A stretch of 7,234 nucleotides of DNA from an uncultured Synergistales bacterium (lineage in GTDB: Bacteria > Synergistota > Synergistia > Synergistales > Aminobacteriaceae): the NCBI GenBank assembly GCA_937957815.1, contig CALFXN010000550.1, forward strand, positions 1-7,234. The letters run 5' to 3'. Position numbers and translations under genes: made by a program. This document shows positions 1 through 6,301 of this stretch, in pieces (within the stretch, counting starts at the first letter, position 1; each line of letters starts with the position of its first letter). The notes beneath the pieces are model-generated. The model saw nothing but the letters and a program-made list of their open reading frames with translations, had not been told where the DNA came from and searched no databases.

Positions 1-1113
1 CCCGCCGAACATCAGCGCTGTTCCCGTCGCCACGACCGCGGTCACAAGCGTTCCCACGTTTCGTACGATCCGCACGAGACTCGCCATAAGCCGGGAAAGA
101 ACCCCCGTGGCCTCGAACACGCCCGCGAACATGCCCGCTCCGATGCAGAGGAAGATAGTGCCAGCCATATCCATGGCTCCGCCCCTCGTCAGAAGCTTGT
201 CGACGTCGGCGTTGCCGGTCTTGCTCACGAACCCGTTGATCGATGCCTTGACGACATCGGCGAGCTCCATGTCCTGGAACGCGACCGCCCAAATCATGCC
301 GAGAAGCACCCCGCCAGCGAACACCGGGATACTCGGTTTTCTCATGCCAGACATCACCAGAACGAACAGGAGCGGCGCCAGCATGAGGGGACCTATGGCG
401 TAATGCGCCTTCAACGTATCCGAGATGACCTGCACCGTTCTCAGATCGGCCGTCCCCGCGCCGTATTGCAACCCGAAATACGTATAGAGAACGACAGCTA
501 TGACGGACACGGGGATTGTCACGTGCGCAAGCGAGACAATATGATCGAAAAGGTTCACTTCCGTCACGGCTGACGCGAGAAGTGTCGTGTCTGAAAGGGG
601 CGAGAGCTTGTCGCCGACGAGGGCTCCCGAGATTATAGCGCCCGCTACGAGTGGAATCGGCACTCCGAGCCCTTGCGCAACTCCGATGAGTGCTATCCCC
701 ATCGTCCCCGCCGTCCCCCACGAAGTTCCGGTCATGGTCGAGGTTATGATGCAGATGAGAAACGTTATCGGAACAAAGAATTTGGGATTTATCATATTCA
801 AGCCATAATAGAGCATGGTTTGAATGCTTCCCGAAGATATCCACACGCCTATGATCATGCCTATAAGGATCATTATTATGATCGTCTGGCTTATCCTCGA
901 AATGCCGTTCATCGCCGATCGTTCTATCTCGCCCCACGTGCGGCCGATGAATATACCGAAGACGGACTCAGCGGCTATGGCGGCCGCGAGGGCCACCTTG
1001 ATGTCTATCCTGTACGTGATCATCACGATGATCAACGTCAGCGGCATGAAAAATCCGAACAACGCCACTCCCAACGTCATATGCTTCCTAGTCGGTTCAC
1101 TGATTTCCTGCAT
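1..1113 (-). CDS. nhaC: NhaC-family Na+/H+ antiporter, partial (C-terminus beyond left edge)
   Basis: Integral membrane antiporter of the NhaC family, which exchanges Na+ for protons or, in relatives such as MleN, couples organic-acid exchange to ions. The minus strand is open for 371 codons from an ATG at 1113 to the window edge, so perhaps 100 residues are missing compared with the usual 460-490. Many hydrophobic segments are visible, for example residues 14-33, 77-94 and 113-126. The family signatures are clear: GTSWGT at residues 129-134 and GDKLSPLSDTT at 167-177, with the conserved Asp168 and Asp175. The start is supported by a G-rich Shine-Dalgarno sequence (AGGGGGGAAG) just upstream. 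It lies 37 nt downstream of a second NhaC-family gene, so the two are almost certainly co-transcribed. The family call is firm; the transported substrate cannot be read from the sequence. Confidence 0.9.
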   Translation of the reverse strand, partial: MQEISEPTRKHMTLGVALFGFFMPLTLIIVMITYRIDIKVALAAAIAAESVFGIFIGRTWGEIERSAMNGISRISQTIIIMILIGMIIGVWISSGSIQTMLYYGLNMINPKFFVPITFLICIITSTMTGTSWGTAGTMGIALIGVAQGLGVPIPLVAGAIISGALVGDKLSPLSDTTLLASAVTEVNLFDHIVSLAHVTIPVSVIAVVLYTYFGLQYGAGTADLRTVQVISDTLKAHYAIGPLMLAPLLFVLVMSGMRKPSIPVFAGGVLLGMIWAVAFQDMELADVVKASINGFVSKTGNADVDKLLTRGGAMDMAGTIFLCIGAGMFAGVFEATGVLSRLMASLVRIVRNVGTLVTAVVATGTALMFGG

Positions 1114-1150
1114 GATTCTTCCCCCCTGATGATACAACGTGTATTGACGG

Positions 1151-2596
1151 CTAGTTTCTTCCCTTCAGCCTCACTTGAGGCTCCGACGGGATCCTGAACA
1201 GCGGAATGAAGCGATCGAGGCCGGTATAAGTCAGGACGAGCATCGAAACAACCGCGATGATCGACAGGTAGTTGTACGCTATGATCCCCATCGGCGTGAA
1301 CGTATAGAGCGGATACACGGTCATCGCCATACCCGTGAAGAAGATCATATATCCGTGCCATGGAATGAGCTGCGATCCCAAGACGCCGAACGCGTCGGAC
1401 ATCGTGGCGTTCCGGAGACGAAGCGTATAGATGTCTTCCGGACTGCCCTCCACGTTGTTTTCCACCATTTCCTTGATAACCGGACCGACCGTGACAATCT
1501 GTCCCGTGCAGTCTCCAAGGGCTGCATTGGTGACGAGACACATAACGCCGTTGTAGAAGATGAGCTGACGCACTCTGCGGGAGATCGACAGGATCAGGTT
1601 CGAGATAGGATCGAACGCATTCATCAGGCGCATGATTCCACCGAACGCCCCGGTCCACATGGTCATCGCCACCGACCAGCTTCCTGCTTCGGCGAAGCCG
1701 CTTCGAACGAGCTCGAGGTAACTGCTCACGGATCCTATGGTTCCCGCCATGCGGCCGAACACGAGAGCCAGAAAGATGCCTGCCCCGAGGCACGGCAATG
1801 TGGAGACTCCGAAAACGGCAAGCCCGATCACGACAATGATCGGAACGAGCATGTACGCCGGCACCCCGCTTCGCACCTGGTTCAGGAGTTTTATTGCCGA
1901 GGGCCTCTTCGTTTCCAGCGTGGCCCAGATGTCGGACGGAATCGCGTTGATGGCCTGCGCGGCGTCTCCCCTAGTTTCGGGAAGCCCCATGGACTGACTT
2001 ACGATATAAAACAGCACCGCCGCCGACACGAGACAGAGAAGTGACCAGACACCCTGATGCCGGACACGGTGGATGATGTCGACTTCCTGGATGCCCGAAC
2101 TCAGCACGGTGGTATCGGAAATCAGGCCGATGTTGTCGCCGAAACACGATCCTCCGGCTATAGCCGCTACGGTAAGGAGAGGATTGCCGCCGATGATGTG
2201 GCTCAGCCACAGAAAGATCGGAACGCATGCCGCGAAGGTTCCCCACGACGTTCCCGTCGCAGTGGAAAGAACCGCCGTGATCAGCAGACTCGCCGTGGCG
2301 ACGCTTTTCGCGGTAAGTCCCAATTTGAGGGATATCCCGATGATGGACGCTCCCACGCCGGATGCCATGAACGCCTCCGCCATCGCATAGGCGATCATGA
2401 GAAGGAAGAGAATGATCATCAACTGCTTCGCGTTGTTGAGCGCGGCTTCGAGCACTTGCTGGTAGGAATATCTGTCGATGAGAATGGCAAGAATCCCCGC
2501 CGCGACCGTCGCCAAGGGAGATGCTATAAGGATATCCATTCCGCCCAAAAGCATCGCCACCAACAGGAACACCGGAGACAGCTTCACGAGAGCCAT
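1151..2596 (-). CDS. nhaC: NhaC-family antiporter, divergent paralogue
   Basis: A complete 481-residue multi-spanning membrane protein of the NhaC antiporter family. It begins MALVKLSPVF followed at once by a hydrophobic segment. Family motifs are GTSWGT at residues 115-120 and GDNIGLISDTT at 153-163. The second differs from the canonical GD.(L/I)SPLSDTT of its neighbour, in that Ser-Pro is replaced by Gly-Leu, which suggests a different substrate or ion preference. The start at 2596 was chosen because GGGGGA lies 9 nt upstream and the hydrophobic core begins directly after it. In-frame GTG (2662) and ATG (2650) codons further upstream lack a good ribosome site and would add a 22- or 18-residue polar extension. 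The gap to the upstream desulfhydrase-like gene is 93 nt with this start. MleN-type organic-acid/ion antiport is an alternative role. Confidence 0.9.
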   Translation of the reverse strand: MALVKLSPVFLLVAMLLGGMDILIASPLATVAAGILAILIDRYSYQQVLEAALNNAKQLMIILFLLMIAYAMAEAFMASGVGASIIGISLKLGLTAKSVATASLLITAVLSTATGTSWGTFAACVPIFLWLSHIIGGNPLLTVAAIAGGSCFGDNIGLISDTTVLSSGIQEVDIIHRVRHQGVWSLLCLVSAAVLFYIVSQSMGLPETRGDAAQAINAIPSDIWATLETKRPSAIKLLNQVRSGVPAYMLVPIIVVIGLAVFGVSTLPCLGAGIFLALVFGRMAGTIGSVSSYLELVRSGFAEAGSWSVAMTMWTGAFGGIMRLMNAFDPISNLILSISRRVRQLIFYNGVMCLVTNAALGDCTGQIVTVGPVIKEMVENNVEGSPEDIYTLRLRNATMSDAFGVLGSQLIPWHGYMIFFTGMAMTVYPLYTFTPMGIIAYNYLSIIAVVSMLVLTYTGLDRFIPLFRIPSEPQVRLKGRN

Positions 2597-2689
2597 GTGA
2601 CGAATTCCCCCATTTCCTTGGTTTTGTGGTGCATATACGATTTCACGCATCGCAAAAGCCACACATACCGCAGGAAAACGGACATCTTC

Positions 2690-3691
2690 TTATGACGGGC
2701 GTTTCCGCCTCTCCGTGAAAAGGACGCTCTGCCCGAACAGAGCGGGAATCCCTCCGGTATGGAGGAAACACACCGCTTCATTCCGAGATATCGCGCCTCG
2801 TCCGAGAAGATCCATCATTCCGGCGAAGGTTTTGCTCGTGTACGTATTCTCCAGGAAAATCCCTTCAATCGAAGCAAGGAGGCGGCCCCCCTCGAGGGAC
2901 GCAGGGGTTACCTTGCCGTAGCCGTCTCCGAGATACTCCTCGTAAATCGTCATGAAATCGCGGAAATCGACGCTCGGAGAGAATCCGAGCTTTTTCTCGA
3001 CGCCCTCGAAAATGGCTTCGATCCTCCGGAGCAACTCCGTTTTGCCGTATTCCACGGACACGAGATGCACGAAGAAAGGAGCGCCGAGCATCGCCATGCC
3101 GAACAGGAACCCCGCTTCGGTGGGTCCCATCGAGCCTGGCAACACCACGTGCAACAGATCCGCCTCCATGGCATCCGCCTGATGGTGCAACTCCAAGGCC
3201 GCAACGACATACCCCAAGGCTCCGAGAACGGGATCGCCGACGAGGTATGGGCGGTGCCCCTCGCTCGCGAGTCGCTTCATCTCATGACGGGCAATTTCTC
3301 CGCGTTCCTCTTCGCTCACAGGTCCCAGAAAGCGGATGTCGCTTCCCAAAAGATCGTTCAGAAGCAGATTGCCATCCCAATCGGCCGGTTCGTCGGAACT
3401 ATGGAGGATATGGCACTTCAATCCCAGTTTCGCCGCCGCAGCCGCAGTCAACCGACACTGATTCGATTCCTTGGCCCCGGCGACTACCACGACATCGCAC
3501 TTCTCCGCCAACGCCTGCCCCATCCAGAACTCGAGGCTGCGCACCTTGTTTCCGCCGAGTCCCAACGGCATGCAGTCGTCCCGCTTGGCATAGATGCCGG
3601 AATGATTTTTTTCGGCCTCGAGACGAGCGAGCCGTTCAAGCGGTGTCACGTGGTGCAGCAGACGGACTCTTGGAATTCCCGTAAAAAGCAC
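2690..3691 (-). CDS. dcyD: D-cysteine desulfhydrase-like PLP-dependent enzyme
   Basis: A 333-residue cytoplasmic fold-type II PLP enzyme of the ACC deaminase/D-cysteine desulfhydrase family, at full family length. Lys49 in GGNKVRSLEF is the expected Schiff-base lysine. SNQCRLTAAAAAKLGL (76-91) is the substrate-side helix, GSMGPTEAG (186-194) aligns with the phosphate-binding glycine loop, and YTSK (284-287) and HTGG (311-314) are the C-terminal active-site motifs. ACC deaminases carry Glu and Leu at the positions occupied here by Thr285 and Thr312, so ACC deaminase is unlikely. D-cysteine desulfhydrase (pyruvate, H2S and ammonia) or a related beta-eliminase such as L-cysteate sulfo-lyase is more likely. 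The start is a GTG preceded by GAGG at 5 nt, 14 nt after ridA. Adjacency to RidA, which consumes 2-aminoacrylate, fits beta-elimination chemistry. The true substrate is inferred. Confidence 0.85.
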   Translation of the reverse strand: MLFTGIPRVRLLHHVTPLERLARLEAEKNHSGIYAKRDDCMPLGLGGNKVRSLEFWMGQALAEKCDVVVVAGAKESNQCRLTAAAAAKLGLKCHILHSSDEPADWDGNLLLNDLLGSDIRFLGPVSEEERGEIARHEMKRLASEGHRPYLVGDPVLGALGYVVAALELHHQADAMEADLLHVVLPGSMGPTEAGFLFGMAMLGAPFFVHLVSVEYGKTELLRRIEAIFEGVEKKLGFSPSVDFRDFMTIYEEYLGDGYGKVTPASLEGGRLLASIEGIFLENTYTSKTFAGMMDLLGRGAISRNEAVCFLHTGGIPALFGQSVLFTERRKRPS

Positions 3692-3705
3692 TTTTTCCTC
3701 ACTCT

Positions 3706-4092
3706 CTAGTCCTTGCGGGCGATCACTTCGATTTCAATGAGGCTGTCCTTGGGAAGTCGCGATACTTCGACGCACGAACGAGCCGGGTAGGTCGTCTCAA
3801 AATATCCGGCGTATAGTTCGTTGAAGCGGGGGAAATCGTTCATGTCGGCAAGAAACACGGTGGTCTTGATCACATTTTCGAAAGTCATGCCCGCTTCCCG
3901 GAGAATCGCGTCGATGTTGCCGAAAACCTGCCGGGTCTGATCGTCGATGTTCTTTTCACGCATCTTGCCCGTTTGAGGATCAACCGGAATCTGACCGGAC
4001 GAAAAAAGCGTGTTTCCCGTCATGACTGCCTGCGAATACGGACCGATGGCTGCCGGAGCTTTAGACGTAGTGATCGTTGTGCGTGTCGTCAT
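3706..4092 (-). CDS. ridA: RidA family enamine/imine deaminase
   Basis: A 128-residue cytoplasmic protein of the RidA (YjgF/YER057c/UK114) family, normally a trimer. RidA hydrolyses reactive enamines and imines such as 2-aminoacrylate, formed by PLP enzymes from serine or cysteine, to 2-oxoacids and ammonia. The family signatures are present: IGPYSQAV (16-23), SSGQIPVDP (31-39) and PARSCVEV (103-110). Arg105 is the arginine that binds the substrate carboxylate, and Tyr19 and Glu120 match other active-site positions of deaminating RidA proteins, so an active subgroup is likely. The ATG is preceded by a strong GGAGGA at 8 nt. It sits 27 nt after the regulator and 14 nt before the desulfhydrase-like gene, a tight operon arrangement that suggests it detoxifies that enzyme's intermediate. 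Confidence 0.95.
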   Translation of the reverse strand: MTTRTTITTSKAPAAIGPYSQAVMTGNTLFSSGQIPVDPQTGKMREKNIDDQTRQVFGNIDAILREAGMTFENVIKTTVFLADMNDFPRFNELYAGYFETTYPARSCVEVSRLPKDSLIEIEVIARKD

Positions 4093-4119
4093 TATTCTTC
4101 CTCCGTTTCTTTTCTGGAT

Positions 4120-4764
4120 TTACTTGCCTTCCTTGACCTGATCCATGTAGCTGTACAGCGTGTACTTCGAAATCCCGAGACACGCAGCGACATGCTCGAC
4201 GGCGCCCTTCACGAGAAAGAGCCCTCTCGCGTCGAGTTCCCGGACGATCCCGAGCTTCTCCGAGCGGTCCATTCGAGCCGCGGGGACGGACTGCTTGCTC
4301 ATGACCTCGTCAATGATCCCCTGCGCCACTTCGCTGATATCGTTGGCGAATCGCTCGCCAGAATTCTTGTCCTCGTCCTGTACGGAACAGAACTCTTCCA
4401 GCGACTCGCTGGAAAGCAGGAATTTCTCTATGCAGAAATTGATGCAGAAACATCCAATGACATGTCCCGAAGCGTTGAAGATGAACGTCGTCGACGATTT
4501 CAACCTGCGTCCATCAGCGGTCTTATTCGGGTATATATAGTTTTCCTTTACAGCGTCTCCGTATTTCTTGATGAGGTTCAAAACGTAATTCGTGATTGGG
4601 GCGCCCAAAGATCTTCCGGTGAGGTTTCCCGAAAGCGCTATCAGGGATTCCTGGGGTTTCCGGAGATCATGAAGTGCGGCCTCGCAATTCGCTCCGAACT
4701 GTGCAGCGACGGTCTTGACCAACGGAATGAAAGACTCGAGCAGGAGGTCATCCGGATTTGCCAC
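4120..4764 (-). CDS. YheO/DauR-like PAS-HTH transcriptional regulator
   Basis: A 214-residue DNA-binding regulator with the YheO-like architecture. The N-terminal PAS-type sensor covers roughly residues 8-118 and contains the diagnostic stretch HDLRKPQESLIALSGNLTGR (32-51) and then APITNYVL. The C-terminal helix-turn-helix lies at about 168-210, with VEHVAACLGISKYTLYSYM as the recognition region. DauR, a member of this family, represses D-arginine catabolic genes, so a role in amino-acid-responsive control is plausible. The start is a GTG at 4764 with an excellent AAGGAG at 8 nt. It is the first gene after a near-consensus promoter and is followed by ridA after 27 nt, so it probably regulates its own operon. 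The Cys-rich segment in the PAS domain (Cys105, Cys107, Cys111) and Cys126 might sense thiols or redox state, but this is speculation. Confidence 0.88.
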   Translation of the reverse strand: MANPDDLLLESFIPLVKTVAAQFGANCEAALHDLRKPQESLIALSGNLTGRSLGAPITNYVLNLIKKYGDAVKENYIYPNKTADGRRLKSSTTFIFNASGHVIGCFCINFCIEKFLLSSESLEEFCSVQDEDKNSGERFANDISEVAQGIIDEVMSKQSVPAARMDRSEKLGIVRELDARGLFLVKGAVEHVAACLGISKYTLYSYMDQVKEGK

Positions 4765-4781
4765 AGCAAAGACTCCTTTAT

Positions 4782-4807
4782 AAAAATTTTATGTTAAAAA
4801 ATTTTTT
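4782..4807 (-). promoter_or_regulatory. AT-rich palindromic blocks in the operon leader
   Basis: Two A-tract/T-tract blocks lie between the predicted transcription start and the ribosome site. One is a perfect 12-bp palindrome A6T6 (4796-4807) and the other is AAAATTTT (4783-4790). Their centres are 15 nt apart. They could form a binding site for the operon's own regulator or simply an unstructured AT-rich leader. No function can be proven. Confidence 0.3.
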
Positions 4808-4818
4808 GTATGACCAAA

Positions 4819-4847
4819 ACTATAGATGTGTTTCTGTTTTTTGTCAA
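4819..4847 (-). promoter_or_regulatory. Sigma-70-type promoter of the regulator-ridA-dcyD-nhaC operon
   Basis: Read on the minus strand, a perfect -35 TTGACA (4842-4847) is followed after exactly 17 nt by TATAGT (4819-4824), five of six matches to the -10 consensus. The start of transcription would fall near 4812, giving a leader of about 48 nt before the GTG of the regulator. A short inverted repeat AATAG-5 nt-CTATT (4846-4860) overlaps the edge of the -35 box and could be an operator, though it is weak. Confidence 0.8.
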
Positions 4848-4899
4848 TAGCGTAACTATTCCATGGCCGCGCAACCGCACGGCAGAAGAGGAACGAAAC
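4848..4899. other. Upstream spacer between promoter and hairpin
   Basis: A short noncoding stretch between the operon promoter and the hairpin at 4900. It contains nothing recognisable apart from the small inverted repeat at 4846-4860 near the -35 box. Confidence 0.4.
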
Positions 4900-4934
4900 A
4901 AATTGGGGCAACCGCATAGCGGTCGCCCCAATTT
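4900..4934 (-). terminator. Long hairpin, probable terminator on the minus strand
   Basis: A 10-bp outer stem (AAATTGGGGC with GCCCCAATTT) and, after one A/C mismatch, a 5-bp inner stem (ACCGC with GCGGT) enclose a three-base ATA loop. On the minus strand the GC-rich stem is followed by AATTTGTTTC, a modest U-rich tail. It would end transcripts coming from the AbiE module before they reach the operon promoter at 4847. The plus-strand side lacks a clear U tract. An alternative is an extragenic palindromic repeat used as an IS target. Confidence 0.5.
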
Positions 4935-4949
4935 GACCTTCCCCGGAAT
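4934..4949 (+). repeat. Left terminal inverted repeat of the IS remnant
   Basis: TGACCTTCCCCGGAAT matches the reverse complement of 5363-5378 at all 16 positions. Beyond it the two ends diverge. Its first T is also the last base of the hairpin at 4900-4934. Confidence 0.85.
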
Positions 4950-5017
4950 TGACGGCAAGAAAGAGTCCGGACGATGAAGAAGAGAATCGGGGAGAGTGTT
5001 TATAGGCGGAGGAAGCA

Positions 5018-5340
5018 AAGCGGCAACGCCAATACGACGCGGAATTCAAGAAAGAAGTTCTGAAGATGACGATGGAAGGCAAGTCTGTCGTCGATGTGGC
5101 ACGGGATCTTGGAATATCACCGGAGCGAATCTACAAATGACGACGGGACGAAAAGCTCCGGACAGGTACAGTGGCGTTCGCGTCCGCTGGAGGCAAGGCG
5201 CTGACGCCGGAAAGAGAATACCGGACGCATGACGAGGCGAGGACGGACATCTTCAGGTATATAGAAATGTTTTACAACAGAAACGGCCTCATTCAGGAAT
5301 CGGGTACAAGACCCCGAAAAGCTATAATCGCAAAGGCAAC
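5018..5340 (+). pseudogene. IS3-family transposase remnant (OrfA start fused to OrfB end)
   Basis: The first part reads RQYDAEFKKEVLKM and then VVDVARDLGISPERIYK, the N-terminal helix-turn-helix of an IS3-family OrfA (Tnp_1 type). An in-frame TGA at 5138-5140 stands where the family has a tryptophan (IYKW). The same frame then continues RRDEKLRTGTVAFASAGGKALTPE. At about 5210-5222 it jumps to DEARTDIFRYIEMFYNRN, the C-terminal end of the OrfB DDE integrase, so the rest of OrfA and the catalytic core are deleted. Near 5300 one base is lost, after which GYKTPKSYNRKG is readable in the next frame. No start codon remains in frame after the TAG at 5003; GGAGG at 5008-5012 suggests that the AAG at 5018 was once ATG. 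The copy cannot make active transposase. Confidence 0.88.
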
Positions 5341-5362
5341 AAGCATAAATCTGTCTCCAGGG

Positions 5363-5378
5363 ATTCCGGGGAAGGTCA
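5363..5378 (-). repeat. Right terminal inverted repeat of the IS remnant
   Basis: ATTCCGGGGAAGGTCA is the exact reverse complement of the left end at 4934-4949 and closes the element with the expected CA. The abiEii stop codon lies about 20 bp further right, so the insertion did not cut that gene. Confidence 0.85.
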
Positions 5379-5398
5379 TGTTGAGGCTTTGCACCGAG

Positions 5399-5416
5399 TC
5401 AGGCCCATGGGCCTGA
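5399..5416. repeat. Perfect 18-bp palindrome over the abiEii stop codon
   Basis: TCAGGCCCATGGGCCTGA is fully self-complementary and includes the TGA stop of abiEii on the minus strand together with its last four codons (GPWA). It could fold as a 7-bp stem with a CATG loop, but no U tract follows on either strand, so it is not a standard intrinsic terminator. Confidence 0.6.
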
Positions 5417-6301
5417 AGCAGGCCAGATCAGAGGCTTAGGGTTGTCCTGTGATAGCAAGGTCGTGAATGGTGCAAGGAAATCCTCCACCACAGATACGAC
5501 ATCCTTGAAGGATTCGGGCACATGGTCTTGCTGAAGCCTCTTATGAAAAGCCGACCACTGAATCTGCTTGGCATCGATGAAAGGCTGTTCGAACGCTTCT
5601 ATTCTCAGAGGAAGCGAAGTTCCTCTTCTCTGGAAGGTCCGACGAATTGCCTCGGTCAGTTGCATCCCATCGAAATCGAACTGCCGAGAAAGGAGCCATA
5701 TATCATAGAAATCCTTCATGCGGCTGTTCAATATACCGAGTTTCACCATGGCCTCGAACTTCTCCGCAATGACGCTTTCACGGCTGTAGCAAAGCAGCCT
5801 CGGTATGGGAGAATCCAGCATGGTTGGCAGATCCGATTCTTCCGGTCCGGGATAGATGATGTCGCCAAAGCCGATATCCACCTGCATATTGACCCTTGCG
5901 GAGTCCAGCATTCCACGAAATCGAACCCTGATCCCTTCGTAATCGGCATCCTCGGTAATCCGTTCAGACTGGATCGAGTAGGGATCAAAAGTGAGCCCAT
6001 CGGGCTCCACATCCACGGCCATGACCTCCCGAATCTGAGCGACAATGCTGGCTTCCTCGTTACTGGTTATTCCCAGCACATCGATATCCATGGTTGGCCG
6101 GAATTCTGGTGAACGCCAAACCCTCAACATCAAAGCGCCTTTTAGGATGAAGCGATCCGCATGCGCTGACTGGGACAGGCGAAACAGAAATCGTTCCATG
6201 GCATAGTACTGGAGGAGTTCGTTGAACGGCCTCTTATCGTTTTTAGCGCGATTGAGAAGGCGTTGCCGGACAGATGCGGGGATATTCTTCGGGGATTTCA
6301 T
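5399..6301 (-). CDS. abiEii: AbiEii nucleotidyltransferase toxin (type IV toxin-antitoxin)
   Basis: A 300-residue protein of the AbiEii/DUF1814 family, the nucleotidyltransferase toxin of the AbiE phage-defence and toxin-antitoxin system. Members block growth, in studied relatives (MenT toxins) by adding nucleotides to tRNA acceptor ends. Visible motifs are FILKGALMLR (51-60), RPTMDIDVL (68-76) with the paired Asp72 and Asp74 of the polymerase-beta-like metal site, VDIGFGD (141-147), AEKFEAM (179-185), and MKDFYDIW (195-202) with Lys196, Asp197 and Asp200. These match the four conserved motif regions, so the toxin looks catalytically intact. It starts at an ATG with GGAGG 7 nt upstream, which overlaps the antitoxin stop as ATGA, giving translational coupling. 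The C-terminal GPW resembles the usual end of such proteins, so the nearby IS remnant seems not to have truncated it. Confidence 0.92.
   Translation of the reverse strand: MKSPKNIPASVRQRLLNRAKNDKRPFNELLQYYAMERFLFRLSQSAHADRFILKGALMLRVWRSPEFRPTMDIDVLGITSNEEASIVAQIREVMAVDVEPDGLTFDPYSIQSERITEDADYEGIRVRFRGMLDSARVNMQVDIGFGDIIYPGPEESDLPTMLDSPIPRLLCYSRESVIAEKFEAMVKLGILNSRMKDFYDIWLLSRQFDFDGMQLTEAIRRTFQRRGTSLPLRIEAFEQPFIDAKQIQWSAFHKRLQQDHVPESFKDVVSVVEDFLAPFTTLLSQDNPKPLIWPASGPWA

Larger units (their letters stand above)
4934..5378 (+). mobile_element. Decayed 445-bp IS3-family element with intact ends
   Basis: The element is bounded by a 16-bp perfect terminal inverted repeat beginning TGACCTTCCCCGG on the left and its complement on the right, so it starts TG and ends CA as IS3-family members do. 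It contains the beginning of OrfA and the end of OrfB on the plus strand, so most of an original element of about 1.2-1.3 kb is gone. No matching 3-5 bp target duplication is visible: the left flank ends AATT and the right flank begins TGTT. It separates the AbiE module from the ridA operon. Confidence 0.85.

Noticed and set aside
2597..2662. N-terminal extension of the NhaC-like protein from GTG 2662 or ATG 2650
   Set aside because: There is no ribosome site before either codon, while the ATG at 2596 has one and directly precedes the first hydrophobic segment.
107..2695. Plus-strand open frames across the NhaC genes
   Set aside because: They are rich in Arg, Ser, Pro or His and mirror the codons of the clear minus-strand membrane proteins; no family resemblance.
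2759..3709. Long plus-strand open frame of 316 codons
   Set aside because: It lies antisense to the well-recognised PLP enzyme and has no recognisable motifs.
4789..5082. Minus-strand open frame of 97 codons across the promoter region
   Set aside because: It overlaps the promoter, the hairpin and the IS left end, has low-complexity Ser/Phe-rich content and no family resemblance.
5138..5140. TGA read as tryptophan (recoded genetic code or stop readthrough) in the transposase
   Set aside because: Other genes here use TGG for tryptophan and TGA as stop (abiEi and abiEii), and the same frame carries further lesions, so this is simple decay.
4900..5416. CRISPR-like array suggested by several palindromes in one region
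   Set aside because: The repeats are different sequences, are not regularly spaced, and are explained by a hairpin, IS ends and a stop-codon palindrome.
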